From the NCBI GenBank assembly GCA_902462325.1, contig CABQBF010000016.1, positions 1 through 29,118 of the forward strand: a stretch of 29,118 nucleotides of DNA, written 5' to 3'. Position numbers and translations under genes: made by a program. The first letter of the stretch is position 1. Every line of letters starts with the position of its first letter. Below the pieces are notes generated by a model that was not told the DNA's origin, ran no database searches, and worked only from the letters and a program-made list of their open reading frames with translations. Positions 7,023-14,738 of the stretch are shown one piece after another. This DNA comes from an uncultured Peptococcaceae bacterium (GTDB taxonomy: Bacteria > Bacillota > Peptococcia > Peptococcales > Peptococcaceae).

Positions 7023-7907
7023 CTACTGTAAACTGAGTTCTTTTAAGTGATTAAACCAATCTGCGTCTAAGTCTTCTGTACCTAATGGATATTCCCGACC
7101 AATGAAGTTATATTTGGTGGTACCATACCGATGATACCGCAGCACTTCGTAAGTGGTATTGGGGAACTGTTTCACAAAATCACGGATGGCGATAATGTCT
7201 TCTTCTGTATCGTTAAAGCCAGGAATGATTGGTGTTCTTGCTATACAAGGTGTATTTGGATGGGCTTCCCGCATTTTGCGGAAGGTGTCCAAAATTACTT
7301 CATTGCCCTGACCAGTCCATTCTTTATGTTTTTCCGAATTGAGATGTTTGATGTCGAAATGGATAAAGTCTAAATAATCATAAACTTCGTGACATCTTTC
7401 CCAGGGAATGGCGCCGCAAGTTTCGATAGCAGTGGTGATGCCGCGGCTTTTGGCATCCTTCAGCAATTCAACGGCAAATTCTGTTTGCATGGTAGGTTCC
7501 CCGCCGCTTAAAGTCAGACCGCCTTCGGAACGGGAATAGAAAATTGCATCTTCTTCAACCTGATTGATGAAATGTTCCGGTGTTTGATATTCACCGTACA
7601 GGCTGATGGCTTTTGCCGGACATGCTTTGGCACAGGCCAAGCAATGAATGCAATTATCCTGGTTAATCCAGACTTTGTTTGTATCCAATAAAGACATGTT
7701 TTTCTGCGGACATACATTTGCACAGAGCATGCAAACGTCGCCGATACATTTTTCTGGATTGTAGGCAATTTGTGGATGAGCCAACTGGGACTCAGGGTTA
7801 CAGCACCATTTACAGTGTAGTGGACAGCCCTTCAGGAATACGATGGTACGAATACCTGGACCGTCATGTACAGAATATTTCTGTACGTTAAATACGCAAC
7901 CTTCCAT
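7023..7907 (-). CDS. islB: Glycyl-radical enzyme activase (radical SAM), IslB/IseH-like
   Basis: A 294-residue activating enzyme. It has the radical SAM cysteines C28, C32 and C35 (GCPLHCKWCC) and an inserted pair of ferredoxin-type clusters: C54/C59/C62/C66 and C86/C89/C92/C96. It also has the GGE motif (LSGGEPTMQ), all typical of activases for the dehydratase/lyase branch rather than pyruvate formate-lyase, whose activase lacks the ferredoxin domain. It would use S-adenosylmethionine to place the radical on G809 of the partner encoded upstream. The ribosome binding site GAGGAGGTG is very strong. It lies between the lyase and alcohol dehydrogenase genes; the substrate-specific name follows from the partner. 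Confidence 0.9.
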   Translation of the reverse strand: MEGCVFNVQKYSVHDGPGIRTIVFLKGCPLHCKWCCNPESQLAHPQIAYNPEKCIGDVCMLCANVCPQKNMSLLDTNKVWINQDNCIHCLACAKACPAKAISLYGEYQTPEHFINQVEEDAIFYSRSEGGLTLSGGEPTMQTEFAVELLKDAKSRGITTAIETCGAIPWERCHEVYDYLDFIHFDIKHLNSEKHKEWTGQGNEVILDTFRKMREAHPNTPCIARTPIIPGFNDTEEDIIAIRDFVKQFPNTTYEVLRYHRYGTTKYNFIGREYPLGTEDLDADWFNHLKELSLQ

Positions 7908-7972
7908 GGATGCACCTCCTCAAAGTTGAAACGTTATAAAATTTGATTGTTGTCACGTAAATTCCTGTGTCT

Positions 7973-8001
7973 ATTGTACCGGAAATCAAGGAACAAAACA
8001 A
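7973..8001 (-). promoter_or_regulatory. Possible internal promoter for the activase gene
   Basis: Read leftward, TTGTTT (8001-7996), a 17-base spacer and TACAAT (7978-7973) precede the activase start by about 65 bases and follow the hairpin at 8105-8129. The -10 is good, the -35 weak. It would allow activase and alcohol dehydrogenase to be made when the upstream transcript stops at the hairpin. Confidence 0.4.
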
Positions 8002-8104
8002 GAGAAAAATATGGCTGCGGCCAAACCTGTTAGTTAGCAGCCATCTTGTGTCAACGAAACAGTATGTGCATTTCTATTTCAGAAATTTTACAGTGAACTC
8101 TAAA

Positions 8105-8129
8105 ATGGGCGGGTTTTTGACCCGCCCAT
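8105..8129 (-). terminator. Intercistronic hairpin after the glycyl-radical enzyme
   Basis: ATGGGCGGGT (8105-8114) and ACCCGCCCAT (8120-8129) form a perfect 10-bp GC-rich stem with a 5-base loop, 39 bases after the stop of the lyase. Read leftward it is followed by only TTTTA, so it is likely a partial terminator or a 3'-end stabiliser. Either would make lyase transcripts more abundant than activase transcripts. Confidence 0.65.
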
Positions 8130-8168
8130 CCAGATTATTTTTAATTTTTAAATGAAGCTATACAGCAA

Positions 8169-10673
8169 TTAGATTGTTGTCTGCTGTGTACGAGCAATCA
8201 GGTCATCCTGTAAGGACGGAGACAGATCGCAGAAGTATGCACTGTAACCAGCGATACGAACGATTAAGCCTCTGTAACGATCTGGGTTCTGCTGAGCAGC
8301 AATCAGAGTTTCTTTGTTGATTACGTTGAACTGTACATGCCACAGTTTCAGGTCACACCAGGTTCTGATGAAGGAAGCCAGTTTCTTGGTGCCATCTTCG
8401 CCAGCAACGGTGCTTGGGTCAAATTTGATGTTCAACAGACGAGCTGCTCTGTCATGGAAGCCTGGGTTTTTGGTATGATAGTTACTTAACAGAACTGCTG
8501 TTGGACCATTGGTATCGCAACCATGGGAAGCGGAAGAACCATCAGACAGTGGGAAGTAAGCAACACGACCGTTAGGTGTAGCACCTACAACTTTACCGAA
8601 TGGTACGTGAGATGTAAATGGTACATAACGCAGGCAGTATTCAATACCCAAAGATTTAGAATATTTGTCGGTGAATTCGGAGCATACTAAGTCGCAAGCT
8701 TTACCGATTTCATCAGCGTATGGATCGTTGTTACCATATTTAGGAGCGTTCAGTAAACGCTGTCTCAATACTTCGTAACCTTCGAAGTTTGCTTTCATAG
8801 CTTCTCTGATTTCAACCAAAGTGGTAACTTTTTCGTCAAATACTAATTTTTTGATAGCAGCCAGGGAGTCAACTACAGTACCGAAGCCCATGGATTCAAA
8901 GTACCCGATGTCAACGCCACCTGGGATAAATTCAGTATGCAGGTCCAGACCCTGTTCCATGCACAGGTCATGCATAGCGGATAACAGAGGAGCTGCAAAG
9001 TGTTTTTCACGCAGTCTGTCGATATTTTTCTGCTGAATGAAAGCGTGTCTTAACAGGTTTCTAGCCTGAGCAACGTATGCATTCCATACATCATCCCAAG
9101 TTTTGAAGGTTTCAACTTCGCCTGTTTCCAGACCCAGTAATTCATCCCCAGTTTTATAGGTACGACCATTGTACATTACCATTTCGATAGCGGATGCAAA
9201 GTTGATGTATACACCACCGGAGGTAAAGGTGTCGCGGTTCGGCATTCTGGCTTCTGCGCAACCAGATACAGCGTAGTCGTAAGCTTCTTCAATTTTAGCA
9301 CCGTTAGATACTAACTGCAGAACGATTTCTTCGTCATTTAACAGTTTCGGGAAACCGGAACCTTCTTTGATTGTTTTAGCGCATTCTTCGATATATCTCT
9401 GTGGAGAACGAGCATGAACACGTGCAGCTAAGTCTGGATAGTGCAGTGGGAATTCCTGTTTGGATTTTAAGAACAGATAGGTCAGTTCATTGGTAGCATC
9501 CTGACCATCTGGAGTCTGGCCACCGATGGTAACAGCTTCCCAGTGTGCATAACCTTCGTTGAATGCACCACCGGTTACGGACATATACAGGTCGATGAAC
9601 TGAGCCATAGCAACCCACATGCATTCCAGCATTTCCATAGCCTGTTCGTCTGTCAGTTTACCAGCTTCTTTGTCAGCTTTGTAGTATGGGTACAGATACT
9701 GGTCCATACGACCGTTGGATACGATTGTACCAGTTTTCTGTTCCAGACGGGAGAACATCTGGGTAAACCACTGAGACTGTACAGCTTCACGGAAGTCACG
9801 AGCTGGGTTTTCTGGTACCCAACGGCAACGAGCTGCAATGTCTACCATTTCCTGTTTCCGTACAGGATCGGTGCATTTTTCAGCTTCTTTTTCATACAGG
9901 TCAGCGTAACGGTTAGCCCACAGTACGATAGCATCGCACAGAATTACGATTGCTTCATAGAATGGTTTCTGATTTACGTTGTCCAGTGGATCAAATGGAT
10001 CCAGAGCATCTAATTTAGCCTGAGCTTCTTCTTTCAGACCTTTGAAACCTCTTTTCAGAACTTTTTCATAGTCTGGTACCCACTGGTTGGAGGAACGGAA
10101 AGAAGCGGTTTCATTTACGATAAATCTGGAAGTAGATTTGAATTCTGGTTCATAGGTTACTTTCAGAGTATCTTCTGGCAGTGCATCATATAAATCGTTA
10201 AAGAATGTTTTACCTCTGCCTGTTTTAGCGTCCCAGTATGGAGCGATGTCATTCAGAATTGTGTCAACTGTTTCCTGCGTCATGTTAAATGGAGAAGTAA
10301 CACGGGTTGGCAATAATTTGATAGCTTCTTCGAAGATATCGCCATCCAGTTCAGGATACAGAATACCATAACGACCCTGGCAGCCAATACGACCGGCCAG
10401 TAAGCTGTCTTCTTCTACATAAACGGTGATGTTTTTTGCGATGTTCATCAGAGCTTTTGCCCATCTCAGAGTCAGGTGTTCACCTTCGGTCTGAGCCATG
10501 GATTCTGTGAAGTATTTTGCACGTTCAGCATCAATAACTGGTTTTAAGTTCTGGTTACGGTCTAAAATTTTGTAAATTCTTTCTCTGCCTTTTTTGTAGC
10601 TGGTGTCTCCGTCAGCAGCAGCCATAATGTGCTCTTCATGCGGAGAGTAACAACATTGAATTGGTTGTGTCAT
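8169..10673 (-). CDS. islA: Glycyl-radical isethionate sulfite-lyase (IslA/IseG-like)
   Basis: An 834-residue glycyl-radical enzyme with an N-terminal PFL-like barrel, the catalytic SGCAEA motif (C472, E474) and the glycyl motif VRIAGYSAYF (G809). From memory, the IslA active site of Bilophila uses R189, Q193, W374, C468, E470, R678, F682 and G805. Every one has an identical counterpart here at a constant +4 offset: R193, Q197, W378, C472, E474, R682, F686, G809. The arginines and glutamine hold the sulfonate group. Reaction: isethionate to acetaldehyde plus sulfite. The alternatives are a 2,3-dihydroxypropane-sulfonate lyase (HpsG) or dehydratase (HpfG), or a diol dehydratase. Diol dehydratases have GCVE rather than GCAE and are usually about 787-850 residues. 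First gene of a three-gene operon; AAGGATGA-type ribosome binding site. Confidence 0.82.
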   Translation of the reverse strand: MTQPIQCCYSPHEEHIMAAADGDTSYKKGRERIYKILDRNQNLKPVIDAERAKYFTESMAQTEGEHLTLRWAKALMNIAKNITVYVEEDSLLAGRIGCQGRYGILYPELDGDIFEEAIKLLPTRVTSPFNMTQETVDTILNDIAPYWDAKTGRGKTFFNDLYDALPEDTLKVTYEPEFKSTSRFIVNETASFRSSNQWVPDYEKVLKRGFKGLKEEAQAKLDALDPFDPLDNVNQKPFYEAIVILCDAIVLWANRYADLYEKEAEKCTDPVRKQEMVDIAARCRWVPENPARDFREAVQSQWFTQMFSRLEQKTGTIVSNGRMDQYLYPYYKADKEAGKLTDEQAMEMLECMWVAMAQFIDLYMSVTGGAFNEGYAHWEAVTIGGQTPDGQDATNELTYLFLKSKQEFPLHYPDLAARVHARSPQRYIEECAKTIKEGSGFPKLLNDEEIVLQLVSNGAKIEEAYDYAVSGCAEARMPNRDTFTSGGVYINFASAIEMVMYNGRTYKTGDELLGLETGEVETFKTWDDVWNAYVAQARNLLRHAFIQQKNIDRLREKHFAAPLLSAMHDLCMEQGLDLHTEFIPGGVDIGYFESMGFGTVVDSLAAIKKLVFDEKVTTLVEIREAMKANFEGYEVLRQRLLNAPKYGNNDPYADEIGKACDLVCSEFTDKYSKSLGIEYCLRYVPFTSHVPFGKVVGATPNGRVAYFPLSDGSSASHGCDTNGPTAVLLSNYHTKNPGFHDRAARLLNIKFDPSTVAGEDGTKKLASFIRTWCDLKLWHVQFNVINKETLIAAQQNPDRYRGLIVRIAGYSAYFCDLSPSLQDDLIARTQQTTI

Positions 10674-10724
10674 GGTGGAAAATCATCCTTTCTTTTTTAA
10701 TTTAAATAAAGTGTATTTTTTTGA

Positions 10725-10786
10725 TTGAAGTTTTCACTTCAACTTTTAACTGCTTTTATTATAGCTAGGAAACCAACATTATACAA
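10725..10786 (-). promoter_or_regulatory. Promoter and repressor-type dyad of the glycyl-radical operon
   Basis: Read leftward: TTGTAT (10786-10781), a 17-base spacer, TATAAT (10763-10758, consensus), then a perfect dyad TTGAAGT-TTTC-ACTTCAA (10742-10725) about 16 bases beyond the -10. An 18-bp palindrome over the early transcribed region suggests a dimeric repressor, relieved by substrate. The rest of the 5' leader down to the start at 10673 is AT-rich. No obvious regulator gene adjoins the operon. Confidence 0.6.
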
Positions 10787-10946
10787 CACATTAGTATCTC
10801 TTATTCCTTCCATGCGTAGTTCTATTGTAACAATAAGTTGCAAGACAATTCGGAGCATTCTGAAGAAAATGCTTAACAGAGCTAGTTTGCGCAATCGTAG
10901 GGAAAAAGCCTGCTGCAATTAATTTATTTGACAAAGCGCCGCCGTA

Positions 10947-10975
10947 TTGTTTCCCATGAAAAAATATGGTAAACT
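10947..10975 (+). promoter_or_regulatory. Possible glmU promoter in the 10674-11092 intergenic region
   Basis: TTGTTT (10947-10952), 17 bases, TAAACT (10970-10975) is the best-spaced pair. A consensus TTGACA lies at 10928-10933 but has no -10 at the right distance. The 419-base gap otherwise holds the divergent islA promoter and dyad (10725-10786), and I see no gene or clear RNA in 10790-10920. Confidence 0.4.
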
Positions 10976-11092
10976 ATAGGCAATATCTTTGCTGCATTGC
11001 AGTCAAAAGGTGTAACAAAATGGTTTAAAGCAACTAAAAATGGATAACAAGAAAGGCAATTTTTTAGAAAAATAAAAAGGAGAAGAATTTTT

Positions 11093-12445
11093 ATGAGAAC
11101 AACAGCAGTTATTTTGGCAGCCGGCCAGGGAACCCGTATGAAATCCAAATTACCGAAAGTATTACATAAAGCGCTGGGAAAGCCTATGGTGCAATGGGTG
11201 ATAGATTGCCTGAGCGAAGCCGGCGTAGCCGATAAAATTGCCGTGTTAGGGCACGGCGGAGAACAGGTGGAGCAGGTGGTGGAAGGACAGGCTCAGATTG
11301 TTTATCAGACAGAACAATTAGGAACCGGTCATGCTGTGATGCAGGCAGCTCCTGCTTTGGCTGCTGATAATGATTGTGTGCTGGTAATCTGCGGTGATAC
11401 GCCGCTTTTGCGGCCGCAAACTATTTCGCAACTGATTGCGCAGCATCAGGCAGAAGGCAATGCCGTTACTTTATTGACAGCCCATGCGGAAAATCCTGCC
11501 GGTTATGGCCGGATTGTGCGTAACGGACAGCAAATAGCCGCTATTGTGGAACAAAAAGACGCCAGTGAGGAAGAAAAATTGATTTCGGAAATTAATACCG
11601 GCACCTACTGTTTCGACCAGAAATTTTTGCTGCAATATTTATCTGCGTTAGATACCAACAATGCACAAAAAGAATATTATCTTACCGACCTAATTAAAAT
11701 TGCCAATCAGCATCAACTGCCAGTGGGCGGTTTTGTACTGACCGACTTTAATGAAAGCTTAGGCGTGAACAATCGGGTGCAGCTAGCGCAGGCCGAACAA
11801 ATTTTGCGGCAGCGGAAATGTCAGGAAGTCATGCTGGCCGGTGTTACCCTGTTGGCTCCAGAGGCTACTTATATTGGCGCCGATGTGGTCATTGGCAATG
11901 ACACGATTATCTATCCCAATGTTGTGCTGGAAGGGAAAACAATTATCGGCAGTGATAATGTCATTGGTATGAATTGTCGCTTTGTGGACAGCACCATCGG
12001 CAATGGCAACGATATTCAGAGCACGGTCATTGTGGAAAGTGTGGTAGGCAATGGCTGCAAGATTGGCCCGATGGCCTATTTGCGCCCCGGTACGGTATTA
12101 GCCGACAATGTAAAAATCGGAGATTTTGTAGAAGTCAAAAAATCGCAGGTCGGTCAGGGCAGCAAAATCCCCCATCTTTCTTATGTGGGCGATTCGGTTG
12201 TGGGCAGCGGCGTCAATATTGGCTGCGGTACCATTACCTGTAATTATGACGGCGTTCATAAATATCAGACAACCATTGAGGACGGCGCTTTTATCGGCAG
12301 CAATACCAATTTAGTTGCGCCGGTCACAGTGGAAGCAAACGCTTTTATCGGCGCAGGCTCTACCATTACCCGTGATGTAGCGGCCAATGCGTTGGCGTTG
12401 ACAAGAGCCGAATTGCGCGTGAAAGAAAACTGGCGGAAAAAATAA
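11093..12445 (+). CDS. glmU: Bifunctional UDP-GlcNAc pyrophosphorylase / GlcN-1-P acetyltransferase
   Basis: A 450-residue cytoplasmic enzyme making UDP-N-acetylglucosamine for peptidoglycan. The uridyltransferase domain (about 1-230) starts LAAGQGTRM with K19/K22 in KLPKVLHK and has GDTPLL at 101-106. The left-handed beta-helix acetyltransferase domain (about 250-450) carries R331, K349, H361, Y364, N384 and K390, which match E. coli R333, K351, H363, Y366, N386 and K392 at a constant offset. Full length. AAAAGGAGAAG precedes the ATG. It is followed by prs, the usual order in Bacillota, though the spoVG gene often found upstream is missing. Confidence 0.98.
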   Translation: MRTTAVILAAGQGTRMKSKLPKVLHKALGKPMVQWVIDCLSEAGVADKIAVLGHGGEQVEQVVEGQAQIVYQTEQLGTGHAVMQAAPALAADNDCVLVICGDTPLLRPQTISQLIAQHQAEGNAVTLLTAHAENPAGYGRIVRNGQQIAAIVEQKDASEEEKLISEINTGTYCFDQKFLLQYLSALDTNNAQKEYYLTDLIKIANQHQLPVGGFVLTDFNESLGVNNRVQLAQAEQILRQRKCQEVMLAGVTLLAPEATYIGADVVIGNDTIIYPNVVLEGKTIIGSDNVIGMNCRFVDSTIGNGNDIQSTVIVESVVGNGCKIGPMAYLRPGTVLADNVKIGDFVEVKKSQVGQGSKIPHLSYVGDSVVGSGVNIGCGTITCNYDGVHKYQTTIEDGAFIGSNTNLVAPVTVEANAFIGAGSTITRDVAANALALTRAELRVKENWRKK

Positions 12446-12558
12446 TTTTGTCAAAGTCTATAAAAACCGGGAAACTCTTCAATGGAAAACGATGCCGTTA
12501 TACAAGGAGAAGTCCTTAACTTTCTGTCATTTTTTCTTGAAATATGGACAAATAAAGG

Positions 12559-12587
12559 TTGAGTTTATGGTGCAGATTGGTTATTAT
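12559..12587 (+). promoter_or_regulatory. Predicted prs promoter
   Basis: TTGAGT (12559-12564), 17 bases, TATTAT (12582-12587), 45 bases upstream of the prs start. It fits a sigma-70-type promoter giving prs expression separate from glmU. Confidence 0.6.
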
Positions 12588-12632
12588 AAAGGTAGTACAG
12601 TTTAAGACACTGGTTAGGGGGAGAACAACCAA

Positions 12633-13586
12633 ATGACTACTACAAAGAAAGAACTCAGAAATTTAAAATTATTCACCGGCAATTCTAATCCGGAACTGGC
12701 TCAGGAAATTGCTGATTACTTAGGCGTAAAACTTGGCGCTGCTGAAGTGAAGCACTTTAGCGACGGAGAAATCAGCCTGATTATTGATGAAAGCGTACGG
12801 GGCAGCGATGCCTATATCATTCAGCCTACCTGCACACCGGTGAATGACAATCTGATGGAATTGCTGATTATGATTGACGCTCTGCGCCGTGCATCTGCCA
12901 AACGTATCACCGCCGTGCTGCCGTATTATGGTTATGCCCGTCAGGATCGCAAATCCCGCGGCCGTGAACCAATCACTGCAAAATTGGTGGCCAACCTGAT
13001 TACAAAAGCCGGCGCTCGCCGCGTATTGGCAATGGATTTACATGCGCAGCAAATTCAGGGCTTCTTTGATATTCCAGTAGACAACCTGTTTGGTCTGCCA
13101 ATCCTGGCTGAATATTATAAACATAAAGATACCGAAAATCTGGTGGTTGTATCTCCAGATATGGGCGGCGTCGCCAGAGCCAGAAATCTGGCAGCTCAGA
13201 TTGGCGTGCCATTGGCTATTATTGATAAGAGAAGACCAAAACCAAATGTATCGGAAGTTATGAATATTATTGGCGACATTGAAGGCAAAGAAGTTATTTT
13301 GGTGGATGACATGATTGATACCGCCGGTACCATCACAGGCGGCGCGAAGGCACTGATGGAAAGAGGCGCGAAATGTGTTGACGCTTGCTGCACCCATGCG
13401 GTGTTGTCCGGCCCAGCTTTAGAACGCATTGAAAACTCTCCAATTCAGGAACTGGTTACCACCAACACCATTCCAATGGGTGACAAGAAAAGCGATAAAA
13501 TCAAAGTGTTATCTGTGGCGCCAATCATTGGGGAAGCAATTTTGCGCATTCATTTGGACAACTCGGTCAGCGAACTGTTTGAATAA
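12633..13586 (+). CDS. prs: Ribose-phosphate pyrophosphokinase
   Basis: A 317-residue class I PRPP synthetase, converting ribose 5-phosphate and ATP to PRPP for nucleotide, histidine and tryptophan synthesis. Landmarks: FSDGEISL near the N-terminus, YYGYARQDRKSRGREPI (flexible loop and ATP contacts, with the typical RQDRK), VVSPDMGGVARA, and the PRPP-binding loop VDDMIDTAGTI. Length and ends match the family. AGGGGGAG lies about 9 bases before the ATG. A hairpin terminator follows at 13661. Confidence 0.98.
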   Translation: MTTTKKELRNLKLFTGNSNPELAQEIADYLGVKLGAAEVKHFSDGEISLIIDESVRGSDAYIIQPTCTPVNDNLMELLIMIDALRRASAKRITAVLPYYGYARQDRKSRGREPITAKLVANLITKAGARRVLAMDLHAQQIQGFFDIPVDNLFGLPILAEYYKHKDTENLVVVSPDMGGVARARNLAAQIGVPLAIIDKRRPKPNVSEVMNIIGDIEGKEVILVDDMIDTAGTITGGAKALMERGAKCVDACCTHAVLSGPALERIENSPIQELVTTNTIPMGDKKSDKIKVLSVAPIIGEAILRIHLDNSVSELFE

Positions 13587-13660
13587 AATTGCCTGAACAC
13601 TCTGAATGTAAGTGAAACGACAGAAGATTTATTTTCTGTCTAAAAAAACAGCATAAAAAA

Positions 13661-13692
13661 GGGCCGTCGCATACCAGGCTATGCGGTGGCCC
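13661..13692 (+). terminator. Terminator after prs
   Basis: GGGCCGTCGCAT (13661-13672) pairs with ATGCGGTGGCCC (13681-13692) over 12 bp including two G-U pairs, with an 8-base loop. TGTTGTTGTTT follows and an A-run precedes, so a terminator is likely. A weaker hairpin (GACAGAA/TTCTGTC, around 13619-13640) lies just before it. Confidence 0.7.
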
Positions 13693-13969
13693 TGTTGTTG
13701 TTTGGCAAAAGTTTGGAGCAAAATGAAGGAATATCATTTAGAATGGCGAATTTATAATAAAGCACATTGGCAAACAAAGACCGTTTTGATAATGTCTATG
13801 ACGGTAATTTTTTATTCCCCATATATCACGTTTACATGAATGAAAACTTAGTCGAAGAATTCTTGCTTGGAATTCCTCGGCTTTGCTGTGTTGCAATTTT
13901 TTGCCGGCGCTTAGAAATGATTTGCAAGTTTTTACATAAAATGAAAAAAGATGAGGAGACTACTTTGCT
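13693..13969 (+). other. pth leader region, no convincing gene
   Basis: This stretch contains TATAAT at 13753-13758 without a well-spaced -35, and a hairpin CGAAGAATTC/GAATTCCTCG (13853-13862, 13870-13879). A TTG-initiated reading frame overlaps it but has no ribosome binding site and no recognisable domain. It probably serves as promoter and 5' leader of pth. Confidence 0.4.
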
Positions 13970-14533
13970 ATGAAAATGATTATCGGCCTGGGCAATCCAG
14001 GCAAGGAATATGCGCAGACCAAACATAATGTAGGATTTATGGTCATTGATGCGATTGCCGATGAATTAAATGTGGCTGTTGAAAAAAAACAATGTCAGGC
14101 CCTAACCCAGACAGCCAACTGGGATGGACAGAAAATTTTGCTGGTGAAGCCGCAGACCTTCATGAATCTCAGCGGACAGGCTGTGATGGAGCTGCTGCAC
14201 TATTACAATGATCGTATTGATGATTTATTGGTAATTCATGATGATTTGGATTTGCCGCCAGGACAGTTGCGTTTTAAGCAGGGCGGCGGCGCCGGTGGCC
14301 ACAACGGTATCAAAAATATCATTGCCCACCTAAATTCCAATGATTTTGACCGTTTGAAAATCGGCATAGGTCGTGGAACTTATGATACGAAAGATTATGT
14401 CTTAACGCCGTTTCATGGTGAAAACAAGAAAGCGATTGATGAAGCGGTGCAGACAGCTATCGGTGCAGTGAAGACATGGTTGGAAGAGGGCATAGGGCCA
14501 GCTATGAACCGCTATAATTCGAAAGCCCGCTGA
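13970..14533 (+). CDS. pth: Peptidyl-tRNA hydrolase
   Basis: A 187-residue Pth enzyme that recycles peptidyl-tRNA dropped from ribosomes. Residues N9, catalytic H19, N66, D91 and N112 correspond to E. coli N10, H20, N68, D93 and N114, in the blocks GLGNPGKEY, KHNVGF, FMNLSG, HDDLDLPPG and GGHNGIK. Full length. The ribosome binding site GAGGAG is about 12 bases upstream, slightly far. Next comes mfd after 205 bases holding a parS-type site; the small fin/yabK gene found here in Bacillus is absent. Confidence 0.98.
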   Translation: MKMIIGLGNPGKEYAQTKHNVGFMVIDAIADELNVAVEKKQCQALTQTANWDGQKILLVKPQTFMNLSGQAVMELLHYYNDRIDDLLVIHDDLDLPPGQLRFKQGGGAGGHNGIKNIIAHLNSNDFDRLKIGIGRGTYDTKDYVLTPFHGENKKAIDEAVQTAIGAVKTWLEEGIGPAMNRYNSKAR

Positions 14534-14595
14534 TTTTTTCAACACTTAAATCAATAGAGCCTATATTGGGCAAGATTATGATTGGCGTTTGCCAT

Positions 14596-14611
14596 TGTTT
14601 CACGTGAAACA
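14596..14611. promoter_or_regulatory. parS: parS-type chromosome partition site
   Basis: TGTTTCACGTGAAACA is a perfect 16-bp palindrome. It differs by one base from the usual bacterial parS (TGTTCCACGTGAAACA), at a position where T is common. ParB/Spo0J loads here and spreads. Bacterial parS sites cluster near the replication origin, which fits the glmU-prs-pth-mfd neighbourhood. It lies in the intergenic gap between pth and mfd. Confidence 0.88.
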
Positions 14612-14738
14612 TTTTTGATTTTGGGAATGTTTTTAGACTCCGATATCGTTTTAAAAAAGTGTGAGTTTGAATATGATAACGATTGATTTTGTAGCGACTG
14701 ATTTTGTCGATATGGTTAAGAAGAGGTGAAATAGGTTT

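Noticed and set aside
9543..10013. 156-codon frame on the plus strand within the glycyl-radical gene
   Set aside because: Antisense shadow of a strongly supported conserved gene; no ribosome binding site or domain.
8169..10673. Pyruvate formate-lyase or B12-independent glycerol/propanediol dehydratase
   Set aside because: There is no adjacent Cys-Cys catalytic pair of pyruvate formate-lyase, the motif is GCAE rather than GCVE, and sulfonate-binding R193, Q197 and R682 are present; a diol dehydratase is kept only as a weaker alternative.
13767..13973. 68-codon frame before pth
   Set aside because: TTG start, no ribosome binding site and no recognisable domain; it overlaps the pth start.
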